Positions 16,560 through 26,154 are shown, counted from the first letter of the stretch. The stretch: DNA of 64,000 nt from an uncultured Massilia sp. (GCF_913773735.1 NZ_CAJYEB010000030.1:1-64000); one strand, 5' to 3'. A program made the numbers and translations. Notes: generated by a model not told the origin, from the letters alone.

Positions 16560-17204
16560 ATGCTTAAGCTCACCGCACGGCAAGAACAGATCCTCAACCT
16601 GATCAAGGAAGCGATCGACAATACCGGCTTCCCGCCGACCCGCGCCGAGATCGCCCAGGAGCTTGGCTTCCGCTCGGCCAACGCCGCCGAGGAGCACCTG
16701 CAGGCCCTGGCCCGCAAGGGTGCGATCGAAATCTCCCCGGGCACGTCGCGCGGCATCCGCCTCGTCGGCACCAGCGCCGCGGCGCCGGAACCGGCGCCCG
16801 TCGTCCCCGCCGCGCTGCTGATGTCGCTGCCGCTGGTCGGCCGCGTCGCCGCGGGTTCGCCCATCCTGGCCCAGGAACACGTGGAGGCGAATTACTCGGT
16901 CGACCCGGCCATGTTTTCCGCCAAGCCGGACTTCCTGCTGAAGGTCAAGGGCTGGTCGATGCGCGACGCCGGCATCTGCGACGGCGACTTCCTGGCCGTC
17001 AAGAAGGTCGACAGCGCCAAGAACGGCCAGATCGTGGTCGCGCGCATCGGCGACGAAGTCACCGTCAAGCGCTACCGCAAGACTGGCGGCATGATCGAAC
17101 TGCTGCCGGAAAATCCGGACTTTTCCGTCATCACCGTCGATCCGCAGAACGACGAGTTCGCGCTCGAGGGGCTGGCGGTGGGGTTGATGCGGTCGTGGCA
17201 CTGA
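16560..17204 (+). CDS. lexA: SOS repressor LexA
   Basis: A 214-residue transcriptional repressor and self-cleaving protease. The N-terminal winged helix (1-65) contains [26 protein letters not shown]. The cleavage site is A98-G99 (GRVAAGSP). The catalytic dyad is S133 ([13 protein letters not shown]) and K170 (EVTVKRY). All key residues are intact. Its promoter region holds an exact SOS box. The stop codon lies inside a 10-bp tandem repeat. Confidence 0.97.
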   Translation: MLKLTARQEQILNLIKEAIDNTGFPPTRAEIAQELGFRSANAAEEHLQALARKGAIEISPGTSRGIRLVGTSAAAPEPAPVVPAALLMSLPLVGRVAAGSPILAQEHVEANYSVDPAMFSAKPDFLLKVKGWSMRDAGICDGDFLAVKKVDSAKNGQIVVARIGDEVTVKRYRKTGGMIELLPENPDFSVITVDPQNDEFALEGLAVGLMRSWH

Positions 17205-17238
17205 GTGACACTGAGTGGCACTGAGCTACACTGAGCGG
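17199..17238 (+). repeat. Four 10-bp tandem repeats overlapping the lexA stop
   Basis: CACTGAGTGA, CACTGAGTGG, CACTGAGCTA and CACTGAGCGG in direct succession. The TGA of the first unit is the lexA stop codon, so in-frame or frame-shifted stops recur every 10 bp. It may be a slippage product or a fail-safe stop cluster. Confidence 0.9.
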
Positions 17239-17283
17239 CCATGACGGGGCGGCACGGGACTGCACTGGGCAGCCCCATGCCTC

Positions 17284-18051
17284 TTATTTCGAATTCGAGT
17301 AATTACTGCGGCGCGCGTCGATCTCCCGCTGGCGTTCTTCCGACGGCGTGCCGTTGACGATCTCGTTGTGTTCCTTGATGTAGGCCTCGGTCGCATTGCG
17401 CCATGCCGTGAAATCGGCCACGACCAGCTTGCCACCGATCTGCGTATCCTCCGCGAGGCGCTCGCCGACTTCCTTCAGGTGCGCCGTGGCCGTGTCCATC
17501 TCGTCCTTGGTCAGCAGTTTCTGGACATCGTCCGGAATACGCTTGGTGAGCGGCATCGCCGCGTTCAGGTAGTTGACCCAGCGATTATGGCACTCCTGCC
17601 ACGCCGTCATCCGGGCACTGTAGCGATCGATGTCCTCGTTGACCTTGGACACCGCGGGAAAACGCGGCGCCGGGCACCGGTAGGCGTCCGTGCGCAGGTC
17701 GCTTCCGTCGTAGCCGCTGATCCAGTACGCCAGGTCGGCGCGACGCGTCTCGCGTTGCTGGATCAGGTCGAGCGAAGCGATCGCCACCTTGTTGCCCTTG
17801 GCCGCCGCCTTGCGGAACCATTCGCTGGCCTTCGGCATGTCGACCGCGCCCGCCTCGCCATAGAAATACATTTCGCCCAGGTGCTGCTGGGCCATCACGT
17901 TGCCGGCATTGGCCAGTTTGGTGTATTTCTGCAGGGCTTCGGAATAAGCCTTCCTGGCGAACAATGCGTCGGCGTCGGCCAGTTCATCGGCGCGGGCATG
18001 CCCGGTGATACCGATGCTCAAACAAAAAAAACAGGCGATTAACGATTTCAT
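17284..18051 (-). CDS. Secreted Sel1-like repeat protein (paralogue A)
   Basis: A 255-residue product with a signal peptide (MKSLIACFFCLSIGITGHARA). One or two Sel1/TPR-like units follow (ALQKYTKLANAGNVMAQQHLGEMYFYGEAGAVDMPKASEWFRKAA). The C-terminal half is unrecognised, with conserved Cys residues in YRCPAPRFPAV and WQECHNRWVNYLNAA. It should be periplasmic. ATG 18051 is preferred because it begins the signal peptide; the 12-residue extension to 18087 is not. It is the downstream member of a tandem paralogue pair and probably arose by duplication. The exact role is unknown. Confidence 0.8.
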   Translation of the reverse strand: MKSLIACFFCLSIGITGHARADELADADALFARKAYSEALQKYTKLANAGNVMAQQHLGEMYFYGEAGAVDMPKASEWFRKAAAKGNKVAIASLDLIQQRETRRADLAYWISGYDGSDLRTDAYRCPAPRFPAVSKVNEDIDRYSARMTAWQECHNRWVNYLNAAMPLTKRIPDDVQKLLTKDEMDTATAHLKEVGERLAEDTQIGGKLVVADFTAWRNATEAYIKEHNEIVNGTPSEERQREIDARRSNYSNSK

Positions 18052-18168
18052 CGATAAAAAAATAATGGCAGGCAATGATCCGATCATAACCGGACTTGCC
18101 TGCCACGCTCAACCGCCGACAGATCGCAGCCTCGACGCCCCGTACGACGGCAAGTCCGGAGAACAGAA

Positions 18169-18945
18169 TTATTGCGCCGGCGGCGGCGTCACATTGCGGA
18201 CGGTATAGCCGACCTGGCGACGCATGGTCTGCATCCGCTCGATCTCGTCGCGACCGCCGTCATTGCGGATGGATTCGGTCTTGACGTAGGCTTCGGTTGC
18301 ACCGTGCCAGGCAGCCTCTTCGCTGGCAAAGCGTTTGGCCTCCTCCTGGGCTTCGCTGATCAGCTTGCTGTACACCGCGTCCAGGTGCTTCTGTGCCTGC
18401 TTTCCTTCTGCGGGTGTCATCATGTCGACGACGTCGGCCGGGATACGCTTGCCCGGCGGCAGCGCATCGTTCACGCTGTCGACGAAACGGTTATAGCAGG
18501 CATGCCAGTCCGCGATCATCTTGCCGGTCTGCTGGATCTGCGCCCGGGTCTGGGACACCGCAGGCAATTGCGGGCGCTTGCAGGCACCGGCGCGCAAATC
18601 CTCGCCCTGGTATGCCGTGGTCCAGTAGGTGATTTCCTGGCCTCGGGTCTCGCGGCGCTTCAAGCTCGCCAGGCTGGCCGCGGCATCGGCATTGCCGGCA
18701 GCGGCGGAACGTTCGAACCAGCGCTTCGCCAGCGCAAGGTCAGCGGTCGTACCGTCGCCGAACCAGTACAGCTCGCCCAGGCGCATCTGCGCTTCCGGAT
18801 TGCCCGCTTCGGCAAGCTTCCGGTACAGAGGCAGTGCCTTGTCGTAGGCCTGTTCGGCGAGCAGGCGATTGGCTTGCGCGAGGTCATCCGCGGCCGCGGC
18901 GACGCCGGCAGCCGCCAGCAGGGCGATGCACAGCAGGCGTTTCAT
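18169..18945 (-). CDS. Secreted Sel1-like repeat protein (paralogue B)
   Basis: A 258-residue product starting at ATG 18945, with GAAAGGGAA as ribosome binding site and signal peptide MKRLLCIALLAAAGVAAAA. It has the same architecture as the gene downstream: Sel1 units (PLYRKLAEAGNPEAQMRLGELYWFGDGTTADLALAKRWFERSA), then a C-terminal half with matching motifs CKRPQLPAVS and WHACYNRFVDSVNDALPPGKRIP. The conserved second halves suggest a shared partner or ligand. Periplasmic location and Sel1-type protein interaction are inferred. Confidence 0.82.
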   Translation of the reverse strand: MKRLLCIALLAAAGVAAAADDLAQANRLLAEQAYDKALPLYRKLAEAGNPEAQMRLGELYWFGDGTTADLALAKRWFERSAAAGNADAAASLASLKRRETRGQEITYWTTAYQGEDLRAGACKRPQLPAVSQTRAQIQQTGKMIADWHACYNRFVDSVNDALPPGKRIPADVVDMMTPAEGKQAQKHLDAVYSKLISEAQEEAKRFASEEAAWHGATEAYVKTESIRNDGGRDEIERMQTMRRQVGYTVRNVTPPPAQ

Positions 18946-19245
18946 GTTTTCCCTTTCAAATAGATGTTCTAGAAAATCGTAAAACAGCATTACCAAGGAA
19001 TCAACATCTTCCAACACAAATTACGCATATGCAGCTTATCGAGCACTTGTCCGATGGCGTCGGTATTGCGGTCACCGAAAGGGACGACGACACACGTCCA
19101 CGCGACATTCCCTTGCAGCGCAGATACCAGGCAATGTCTGCATGATCAGACGATCCTAGAACATTCAAACGAGGGTGGCAACAAACGCTTTGTATCGATT
19201 GTTTCCTCCATGCCAACCGCATTGCCAGCATGGCCGATGCCTTGC
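18946..19245. other. Intergenic region, 300 bp, no recognised gene
   Basis: Lies between the Sel1 gene pair and the sulfhydrylase gene, both on the minus strand. It is AT-richer than the flanking coding DNA. Short ORFs here (for example 19001-19231 minus) lack a ribosome binding site and recognisable content. It presumably holds the Sel1 promoter; no clear hexamers or terminator were found. Confidence 0.5.
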
Positions 19246-20487
19246 TCAGCCCGCCAGCGCCCCTCCGAAGTCGGCCAGCAGGTCCTCCGTATCCTCAATG
19301 CCCACCGAGACGCGGATCAGCGACTCGGCAATGCCCATGCTGGCGCGGCGTTGCGCCCCCATCTCGAAGAAGATCGTGTGCGCGACCGGGATCACGAGGG
19401 TGCGCGTGTCGCCCAGGTTACTGGCGGGAATCGCCACGCGCAGGCGGTTCAGGTAGTCGAAGCAGTCGATGCCATCCTTCAGCTCGAACGAGAACAGCGA
19501 GCCATAGCTGCGGAACAAGTCGGTGGCCAGCGCATGCTGCGGGTGCGACGGCAGGCCCGGGTAGTGGACGGCGGCCACGCGCGCATCCGCCTCGAGCATG
19601 CGCGCCAGCGCCAGCGCATTGGCGCAGGTGCGCTCCATGCGCAGGGCCAGCGTCTCGGCGCCGACGGCGATGTGGTGCGCGGCCTCGGGGGCGAGCGAGG
19701 CGCCGAAGTCGCGCAGCGCCTTGGCGCGCAGCTGGGCCATGCCCTGGGCCTTCGGCGGCTGCTTGCGGAAGTTGTCGGCGATGTTCGGATAGGCGCTCCA
19801 GTCGAACAGGCCGGTATCGGTCAGCGCGCCGCCCAGCGCCATGCCGTGGCCGCCGATCGACTTGGTCAGGGAATTGACCACCAGGCCGGCGCCGACCGCC
19901 TTCGGACGGAACAGCCAGGGCGTGGTCATCGTGTTGTCGACCACGTAGAGGATGCCGCGCGCGCGGCACAGTTCGCCGATGCGGGCCAGGTCGGCGATCT
20001 GGGTGCGCGGGTTGGCGATGGTCTCGACGAACACGATGCGCGTGTCCGGCCGCAGCGCAGCTTGCACGTTGGCGACGTCGGTGGCATCGACGAAGGACAC
20101 GTCGATGCCCTGCCCCGCCACCGTGTTCCACAGGCTGTTGGTATTCCCGAACAGGAAGGACGAGGACACCACGTGGTCGCCGGCGCGCAGCAGCGCCTGG
20201 GCCAGCGCGCCGATCGCCGCCATGCCGGTGGCGAAGCACAGCGTGGCGACGCCGTCTTCCATCTTGCTGATCTTGTCTTCCAGCGCCGACACGGTCGGGT
20301 TGCCCTGGCGGCCGTAGCGGAAGCCCGGTTCCTTGCCCTGGAACACCGAGGCGAGCTGGCGCGCATCGGTATAGCCGAACGCGACCGAGGTGTGGATCGG
20401 CTTGTGCAGCGAGTTCTGCTCGATCGGCTTGCTGCGGTCGTTGTGCAGGATGGCGGTGGTGAAGCCGCGTGGGGTGGTGTCGCTCAT
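19246..20487 (-). CDS. Cys/Met metabolism PLP-dependent enzyme (cystathionine gamma-synthase / O-succinylhomoserine sulfhydrylase type)
   Basis: A 413-residue PLP enzyme of the trans-sulfuration family. Visible motifs are the YGRQGNPT phosphate-binding segment, GMAAI, DNTMTTPW and the PLP-lysine region NSLTKSIGGHG. A C-terminal SVGIEDTEDLLADF closes the protein. It should make a homocysteine or cystathionine precursor from activated homoserine in methionine synthesis. Its position after purF is where many Burkholderiales carry metZ. The N-terminus (FTTAILHNDRSKPIEQNSLHKPIHTSVAFGY) differs from typical MetZ, so I leave out a symbol. It lies 85 bp after purF, with a GC hairpin (20507-20525) between them. 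Confidence 0.85.
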   Translation of the reverse strand: MSDTTPRGFTTAILHNDRSKPIEQNSLHKPIHTSVAFGYTDARQLASVFQGKEPGFRYGRQGNPTVSALEDKISKMEDGVATLCFATGMAAIGALAQALLRAGDHVVSSSFLFGNTNSLWNTVAGQGIDVSFVDATDVANVQAALRPDTRIVFVETIANPRTQIADLARIGELCRARGILYVVDNTMTTPWLFRPKAVGAGLVVNSLTKSIGGHGMALGGALTDTGLFDWSAYPNIADNFRKQPPKAQGMAQLRAKALRDFGASLAPEAAHHIAVGAETLALRMERTCANALALARMLEADARVAAVHYPGLPSHPQHALATDLFRSYGSLFSFELKDGIDCFDYLNRLRVAIPASNLGDTRTLVIPVAHTIFFEMGAQRRASMGIAESLIRVSVGIEDTEDLLADFGGALAG

Positions 20488-20572
20488 GGTCTCGTACGAA
20501 TGAAAACGGGCGCCAGCGGCGCCCGGGAAACAGAAAAGACCGGCGCCGCCGCAGGCGCGCCGGACCGGGATC

Positions 20573-22096
20573 TTACTCGGCGGCGACCGCCGGATTCAGG
20601 TTCAGCTGGGTGCGCACGACGTCGTCGGACGACTTGCCCGAGGACTGGTGACGGTGGTTTTCCAGCTTGTCCAGGTAGGCCGGGGTGATGTCGCCGGTGA
20701 TGTAGACGCCGTCGAAGCACGAGGCCTCGACGCTGGTCAGCTCCGGATTGACGTCGGTGATCGACTTCTTGAGCGCGTCCAGGTCCTGGTACACCAGGCG
20801 GTCCGCGGTGATCTCGCGGCAGACTTCCTCGACGGTGCGGCCGTGGGCGATCAGCTCGTCGCGGGTCGGCATGTCGATGCCGTACACGTTCGGGTACAGC
20901 ACCGGCGGCGCGGCCGAGGCGAAGAACACCTTGGTGGCGCCGGATTCGCGCGCCATCTGCACGATCTCGCGGCTGGTGGTGCCGCGCACGATCGAGTCGT
21001 CGACCAGCAGCACGTTCTTGCCCTTGAACTCGGACGGGATCGCGTTGAGCTTCTGGCGTACCGATTTCTTGCGCATCGCCTGGCCCGGCATGATGAAGGT
21101 GCGACCGACGTAGCGGTTCTTGATGAAGCCTTCGCGGTACTCGACGCCGAGCTTCAGCGCCAGCTGGATCGCGGCGGGACGCGACGAGTCCGGGATCGGC
21201 ATCACGACGTCGATTTCCTCGACCGGGATCTCCTTGCGAATCTTGTCGGCCAGGTATTCGCCCATCTTCAGGCGGGTGGCGTACACGGAAGCGCCGTCGA
21301 TGACGGAGTCCGGACGGGCCAGGTACACGTATTCGAAGGCGCAGGGGTTCAGCGACGGATTCTCCGCGCACTGGCGGGTGTGCAGCTTGCTGTCGCTGTC
21401 GACCCAGATCGCCTCGCCCGGCGCGATGTCGCGCACGAAGCGGAAGCCCAGGCCTTCCAGCGCGACGGATTCGCTGGCGACCAGGTATTCCGGACCGTTC
21501 GGGGTCTCGTTGATGCCCAGGCACAGCGGGCGGATGCCGAACGGGTCGCGGAAGGCCAGCAGGCCGTGGCCGGCGATCTGGGCGATCACGGCATAGGCGC
21601 CACGCACACGGCGGTGCACGTTGGCGACGGCCTTGAAGACGGCCTCGGCATCGAGCGTGTAGCCGTTGGCGGCGGTCTGCATCTCGTGGGCCAGCACGTT
21701 CAGCAGCACCTCGGAATCGGAGCCGGTGTTGACGTGGCGGCGGTCGATGCGGAACAGTTCGTCCTTCAGCTGCTCCTGGTTGGTCAGGTTGCCATTGTGC
21801 GCCAGCGTGATGCCGAACGGGGCGTTCACGTAGAACGGCTGCGCTTCCTCTTCGCTGGACGAGCCGGCGGTCGGATAGCGGCAGTGGCCGATGCCGGAAT
21901 TGCCCATCAGCGAACGCATGTTACGGGTACGGAACACGTCGCGCACGAGGCCGTTGGCCTTGTACATCGAGAACATGCTGCTGTGATTGGTTGCAATGCC
22001 CGCCGCATCCTGGCCGCGATGTTGCAACAGCAACAAAGCGTCATACAACAGCTGGTTGACGGGGGCTTGCGAAACGACGCCGACGATGCCACACAT
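20573..22096 (-). CDS. purF: Amidophosphoribosyltransferase
   Basis: First committed enzyme of de novo purine synthesis, 507 residues, converting PRPP and glutamine to phosphoribosylamine. The N-terminal Ntn glutaminase begins MCGIVGV with catalytic Cys2. The PRTase domain has the PRPP loop VLLVDDSIVRGTTS. The start codon leaves Cys exposed after Met removal, as required. It lies 43 bp after cvpA, its conserved operon partner. Confidence 0.97.
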   Translation of the reverse strand: MCGIVGVVSQAPVNQLLYDALLLLQHRGQDAAGIATNHSSMFSMYKANGLVRDVFRTRNMRSLMGNSGIGHCRYPTAGSSSEEEAQPFYVNAPFGITLAHNGNLTNQEQLKDELFRIDRRHVNTGSDSEVLLNVLAHEMQTAANGYTLDAEAVFKAVANVHRRVRGAYAVIAQIAGHGLLAFRDPFGIRPLCLGINETPNGPEYLVASESVALEGLGFRFVRDIAPGEAIWVDSDSKLHTRQCAENPSLNPCAFEYVYLARPDSVIDGASVYATRLKMGEYLADKIRKEIPVEEIDVVMPIPDSSRPAAIQLALKLGVEYREGFIKNRYVGRTFIMPGQAMRKKSVRQKLNAIPSEFKGKNVLLVDDSIVRGTTSREIVQMARESGATKVFFASAAPPVLYPNVYGIDMPTRDELIAHGRTVEEVCREITADRLVYQDLDALKKSITDVNPELTSVEASCFDGVYITGDITPAYLDKLENHRHQSSGKSSDDVVRTQLNLNPAVAAE

Positions 22097-22139
22097 GGTG
22101 TGCTCCTAAACTAGACAGAGGAATTGCTACAGCTAAACA

Positions 22140-22667
22140 CTAAAACTGGACATGCTGCGCGAAGGCAGCGGGCAAGAAAGGCTTGACGGTACGCGCCCCG
22201 GTCTCCGCCATCGGCGACAGCAGCGCGTCTTTCCAGAAATCCTGCTGGGGGATGGACGTCATCCCGCACAATATGACGCCGGCCAGCACGATCACAATGC
22301 CCCGGCCCAGTCCGAACAGGCCGCCCAGGCCGCGGTCCGCGAGCGAGAGGCCGGATGCCTCGATCAGGGCGCCGATCGCGAGGGCCAGCAGGCCCATCAG
22401 CACACGCACGCCGAGGAACAGTGCAATGAAGGCAACGATCAGGCGCAGGGCCTCGCCGGGAACCACGGATGGTAGCATGGGCGCCAGTTTCGCGCCGAAG
22501 GCATTGGCCACGACGAAGGCCGCGACCCAGCCGACCAGCGACAGGATTTCCTTCACCAGGCCGCGCATCGTGCTGATCACGACCGAGGACGCCAGGATGA
22601 ACAGGACGATGTAGTCGAAGATCGTCACGGCGCGTTCCGCTCTGCTCCTGTTGCGCTGGCCGGGCAT
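22140..22667 (-). CDS. cvpA: CvpA family inner-membrane protein
   Basis: A 175-residue protein with four hydrophobic segments, needed in other bacteria for colicin V production. The core DYIVLFILASSVVISTMRGLVKEILSLVGWVAAF is typical CvpA. ATG 22667 overlaps the dedD stop (TGATG), implying translational coupling. A GTG at 22628 (giving MTIFDYIVLF) matches the usual family N-terminus, so the first 13 residues (MPGQRNRSRAERA) are doubtful. It is followed by purF. Confidence 0.9.
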   Translation of the reverse strand: MPGQRNRSRAERAVTIFDYIVLFILASSVVISTMRGLVKEILSLVGWVAAFVVANAFGAKLAPMLPSVVPGEALRLIVAFIALFLGVRVLMGLLALAIGALIEASGLSLADRGLGGLFGLGRGIVIVLAGVILCGMTSIPQQDFWKDALLSPMAETGARTVKPFLPAAFAQHVQF

Positions 22668-23749
22668 CAGACCGGCGTCATGGCGCCGGACAGGCCCAGG
22701 CGGCCCAGCTTGGCGCGCACTTTTTCCGCCTCGTCGCGGCTCAGCGGGCCGATGCGGACGCGGATCAGCTCGCCAGACGCGGTGGAGGTCTTCTGGGTGT
22801 ACGAACTGATGCCGGCGTCGCGCAGTTTCGCCTGCACCTCGGCCGCCTTTTCCTGGCTCGACATGGCCGCGACCTGCAGCACGAACTTCTGGCCGGCACC
22901 GGCCTTGTCGTCCTTGGCGGCCGGCTTGTCGGCGCCCTTGCCTTCCAGGATCGCCAGCGCACGCGCGCCGTCGGCCGGCTTGGCGGGCTTGTCCTCGGCG
23001 CGGGCTTCGGCCTTGCGATGGTCGTCGGCCTTCTGCCTGTCTTCCGCCTTCTGCTTCGCCAGGCGCTCGGCCCGGTCGTGCTCGGCCCTGTCGCGCTCGA
23101 TCCTGTCGCGCTCGGCCTTGGCGGCGCGGTCGCGCTCGGCCAGGCGTTCCTTCTCCAGGCGTTCGCGCTCCAGGCGCTGCGCGCGGTCGGCGCGTTCCTG
23201 CTCGATGCGCTCGCGCTCGGCCAGGCGGGCGTCGGCCTTCGGCTCCGGCGCCGCGGCCGGCTCGCGCGGGGCGGCGGCGGGCGCGATGGGGGTGACGGGG
23301 GTGACGGGCGCGGGCGAGGTGGCCCGCGCAGCGGCCGGTTTCGCATCCGGCGCGGCGACGACTTCCTCGCCCGAATCGACGCTGTCCTCGGCGGCCACGG
23401 CCTTGTCGGCGTCGGGCACCGGCAGCGGGGCCGCCTTGTCCTTCGAGGGGATCTGGATCGCGATGTCGCCGGCCACCGGCTTGGGTTCGGAATCGAGCAG
23501 CATCGGCAGGCCGACGGCGGCGGCCAGCGCCAGCGCGATGGCGCCGACGAGGCGGCGGCGAGCGCGCTTCTTTTCGGGCAGCATGGGATCGTTGCCGGCG
23601 CGGCGCGTGGCGCCGCCGCCCGCACTGGCCGGACGCTTGGCGCGGGCGCGTTCGCCGTAGGCGGCGTCATCGTCCTTGCTGTAGAAGCGGCCGCTGTCCT
23701 GGGCGGTACGGTCTTGCTTGTTTTTTTTGAAGAACGAGAACAAGCCCAT
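22667..23749 (-). CDS. dedD: DedD-like SPOR-domain cell-division protein
   Basis: A 360-residue bitopic inner-membrane protein. A short cytoplasmic segment is followed by a membrane helix at about 68-86 (LVGAIALALAAAVGLPMLL). A long periplasmic linker rich in charged repeats (ERERIEQERADRAQRLERER type, coiled-coil prone) leads to a C-terminal SPOR domain (QKFVLQVAAMSSQEKAAEVQAKL... VRIGPLSRDEAEKVRAKLG). SPOR binds denuded septal peptidoglycan. ATG 23749 is used; a TTG at 23758 directly abuts the folC stop. Confidence 0.9.
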   Translation of the reverse strand: MGLFSFFKKNKQDRTAQDSGRFYSKDDDAAYGERARAKRPASAGGGATRRAGNDPMLPEKKRARRRLVGAIALALAAAVGLPMLLDSEPKPVAGDIAIQIPSKDKAAPLPVPDADKAVAAEDSVDSGEEVVAAPDAKPAAARATSPAPVTPVTPIAPAAAPREPAAAPEPKADARLAERERIEQERADRAQRLERERLEKERLAERDRAAKAERDRIERDRAEHDRAERLAKQKAEDRQKADDHRKAEARAEDKPAKPADGARALAILEGKGADKPAAKDDKAGAGQKFVLQVAAMSSQEKAAEVQAKLRDAGISSYTQKTSTASGELIRVRIGPLSRDEAEKVRAKLGRLGLSGAMTPV

Positions 23750-23758
23750 GCGTTTCAA

Positions 23759-25057
23759 TCAGTGAAGGGAGTGTTTACGGGCCGCCATGACGCCGGCCAC
23801 GGTGTAGAACGAACCAAAGACCACTATTCTATCATCCTGTCCGGCCCGGCTAGTTGCATCCGCGAACGCCGCGGCCGGGTCGGCGAACCCCTGCACCGAG
23901 AATTCGTCCGGCGCGGCGCCGGCCGGGCGCTTCGCCGCGATCTTCGCGGCCAGTGCGGCGACGTCGGCCGAACGCGGCGACGGCAGCGCCGCCAGGCACC
24001 AGTGGTCGACGTGGGGCGCCAGCTGGTCGACGACGGCGTCGATGTCCTTGTCCTGCATGATGCCGAACACCGCATAGGTAAAGCGGTGGAAACCCATATT
24101 GCCCAGGTTCTGGGCCAGCGTGGCGGCCGCGTGCGGGTTGTGCGCCACGTCCAGCACCGTGGTCGGGCGGCCCGGCAGCACCTGGAAGCGGCCCGGCAGC
24201 TCGACCAGGGCCAGGCCGGTGCGCACTTCCTGCGCGCCCACCGGCAGCACGATGCGCAGCGCTTCCAGCGCGGCCAGCGCGGCCGCCGCATTGAGCAGCT
24301 GGTTGGCGCCGCGCAGCGCCGGGTAGGCCAGCGAATTGCGGCGCTGGCCGCGGCCGCCGTAGGCCCACTGCTGCTTGTCGCCCTGGTAATTGAAGTCGCG
24401 GCCGATCAGCCACAGGTCGGCGCCGATCGCGGCGGCGTGGTCGATCAGCGATTGCGGCGGCTGCGGATCGCTGCAGATCGCCGGCTTGCCCGGACGGAAA
24501 ATGCCGGCCTTCTCGAAACCGATTTCCTCGCGCGTGTCGCCCAGGTAATCCTTGTGGTCGATGTCGATGCTGGTCACGATCGAGACGTCGGCGTCGATCA
24601 CGTTGACGGCATCGAGGCGCCCGCCCAGGCCCACCTCGAGGATCGCCACGTCGATGCTCGACGTCGACAGCAGGCGCATGATGGCCAGCGTGGTGAATTC
24701 GAAATAGGTCAGGTCGATCTCGCCGCGCTGCGCCTCGACGTCGTTGAAGGCGCCGACCAGCGCCTCGTCCGACGCCATCTCGCCGTTGATGCGGGCGCGC
24801 TCGTTGAAGTCGAGGAAATGCGGCTTGATGTACAGGCCGGTGCGGTAGCCGCCGTGCAGCAGGATCGATTCCAGCATGGCGCAGGTCGAGCCCTTGCCGT
24901 TGGTGCCGGCGACCATGATCACGGGGCAGGAAAACGCCAGGCCCATGCGCTCCTTGACGGTGCGCACGCGGTCCAGGCCCATGTCGATATGGGTTTCGGC
25001 ATGGCGCGACTCGAGCAGCGCCAGCCAGTCGGGCAAGGTGGTGGGGAGAGTTTGCAT
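23759..25057 (-). CDS. folC: Bifunctional dihydrofolate synthase / folylpolyglutamate synthase
   Basis: A 432-residue Mur-ligase-family enzyme that adds glutamate to dihydropteroate and folates. It has the ATP-binding GTNGKGSTCAM loop, the LEVGLGGRLDAVNVI motif and HKDYLG. Length and motifs are standard. The stop immediately precedes the dedD start, giving a tight folC-dedD-cvpA-purF operon. A hairpin (25103-25133) lies between it and accD. Confidence 0.96.
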   Translation of the reverse strand: MQTLPTTLPDWLALLESRHAETHIDMGLDRVRTVKERMGLAFSCPVIMVAGTNGKGSTCAMLESILLHGGYRTGLYIKPHFLDFNERARINGEMASDEALVGAFNDVEAQRGEIDLTYFEFTTLAIMRLLSTSSIDVAILEVGLGGRLDAVNVIDADVSIVTSIDIDHKDYLGDTREEIGFEKAGIFRPGKPAICSDPQPPQSLIDHAAAIGADLWLIGRDFNYQGDKQQWAYGGRGQRRNSLAYPALRGANQLLNAAAALAALEALRIVLPVGAQEVRTGLALVELPGRFQVLPGRPTTVLDVAHNPHAAATLAQNLGNMGFHRFTYAVFGIMQDKDIDAVVDQLAPHVDHWCLAALPSPRSADVAALAAKIAAKRPAGAAPDEFSVQGFADPAAAFADATSRAGQDDRIVVFGSFYTVAGVMAARKHSLH

Positions 25058-25102
25058 GGGATATCCGGATGAAGCCTGGAGGCACGGGCCTGGAAACGCG
25101 AA

Positions 25103-25133
25103 CGGCCGGCGGCCCGCTGGGGACCGCCGGCCG
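25103..25133. other. GC-rich hairpin between accD and folC
   Basis: Perfect 10-bp inverted repeat CGGCCGGCGG / CCGCCGGCCG with an 11-nt loop, in the 91-bp gap. There is no T-tract, so it is more likely an mRNA processing or stabilising structure than a terminator. Confidence 0.5.
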
Positions 25134-25148
25134 CGCCGGTGGGACGGA

Positions 25149-26021
25149 TCAGGCGATGACGTCGGCGGGCTGGCTCTGCAGCAGAGCCAGCAGGCGCGCG
25201 ATTTCCTCGCGCATCTTGCGGCGGTCGACGATCATGTCGATGGCGCCCTTCTGGACCAGGAACTCGGCGCGCTGGAAGCCTTCCGGCAGCTTTTCGCGCA
25301 CGGTGTTCTCGATCACGCGCGGGCCGGCGAAGCCGATCAGGGCCTTCGGCTCGGCCATCACGACGTCGCCCATGAAGGCGAACGAGGCCGACACGCCGCC
25401 CATGGTCGGGTCGGTCAGCACGCTAATGAACGGCAGCTTTTTCTCGGCCAGCTTGGTCAGCATGGCGGTGGTCTTGGCCATCTGCATCAGCGACAGCAGG
25501 CCTTCCTGCATGCGCGCGCCGCCGGTGGCGGTGATGCAGATGAACGGCACCTTCTGTTCCAGGGCGACCTGGGCGCCGCGGGCGAAGCGCTCGCCGACGA
25601 CGGAACCCATCGAACCGCCCATGAACTCGAATTCGAAGCAGGCCACGACGACCGGCAAGCTCATGATGGAGCCGCCCTGCACGATCAGCGCGTCGGTTTC
25701 GCCGGTGGCGTCCATCGCGGCCTTGAGGCGGTCGGGATACTTCTTGCTGTCCTTGAACTTGAGGGTGTCGACCGGCAGCGCGTCCTGGCCGATCTCGTAG
25801 CGGCCGCCTTCGTCGAGCAGCGCGTCGAGGCGGTCACGCGCGCGGATGCGCATGTGGTGGCTGCACTTCGGGCAGACGTGCAGGTTCGCATCCAGGTCGG
25901 CGCGGTACAGGACCGACTCGCACGACGGGCACTTGACCCACAGGCCCTCGGGCATGGTCTGTTTTTTGGCGGCATCGGAGCGCTGGATCCGTGGGGGCAG
26001 CAGTTTTTCCAACCAACTCAT
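25149..26021 (-). CDS. accD: Acetyl-CoA carboxylase carboxyltransferase subunit beta
   Basis: A 290-residue beta subunit making malonyl-CoA for fatty-acid synthesis with AccA. The N-terminal zinc ribbon [23 protein letters not shown] is complete with four Cys. The crotonase-fold core has GGARMQEG and [14 protein letters not shown]. It lies 128 bp upstream of folC, the conserved order. It starts at ATG 26021, following the ASCH gene by 133 bp. Confidence 0.97.
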   Translation of the reverse strand: MSWLEKLLPPRIQRSDAAKKQTMPEGLWVKCPSCESVLYRADLDANLHVCPKCSHHMRIRARDRLDALLDEGGRYEIGQDALPVDTLKFKDSKKYPDRLKAAMDATGETDALIVQGGSIMSLPVVVACFEFEFMGGSMGSVVGERFARGAQVALEQKVPFICITATGGARMQEGLLSLMQMAKTTAMLTKLAEKKLPFISVLTDPTMGGVSASFAFMGDVVMAEPKALIGFAGPRVIENTVREKLPEGFQRAEFLVQKGAIDMIVDRRKMREEIARLLALLQSQPADVIA

Positions 26022-26154
26022 GTGTTCTCCTTTGCGGCAAATCGGAATTTGGCGGTAGTGTAGCCGGTCGGAATGCTCTTGTCGAATGCTTGCTCTAATT
26101 TACGACTGCACCGACTTGCTTGTTCAATAACGCTGGAAACCGCATGCCCGGCCG

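Noticed and set aside
19001..19231. 76-codon minus-strand ORF between the Sel1 genes and the sulfhydrylase gene
   Set aside because: No ribosome binding site, no recognisable sequence and Cys/Ser-rich random-looking content.
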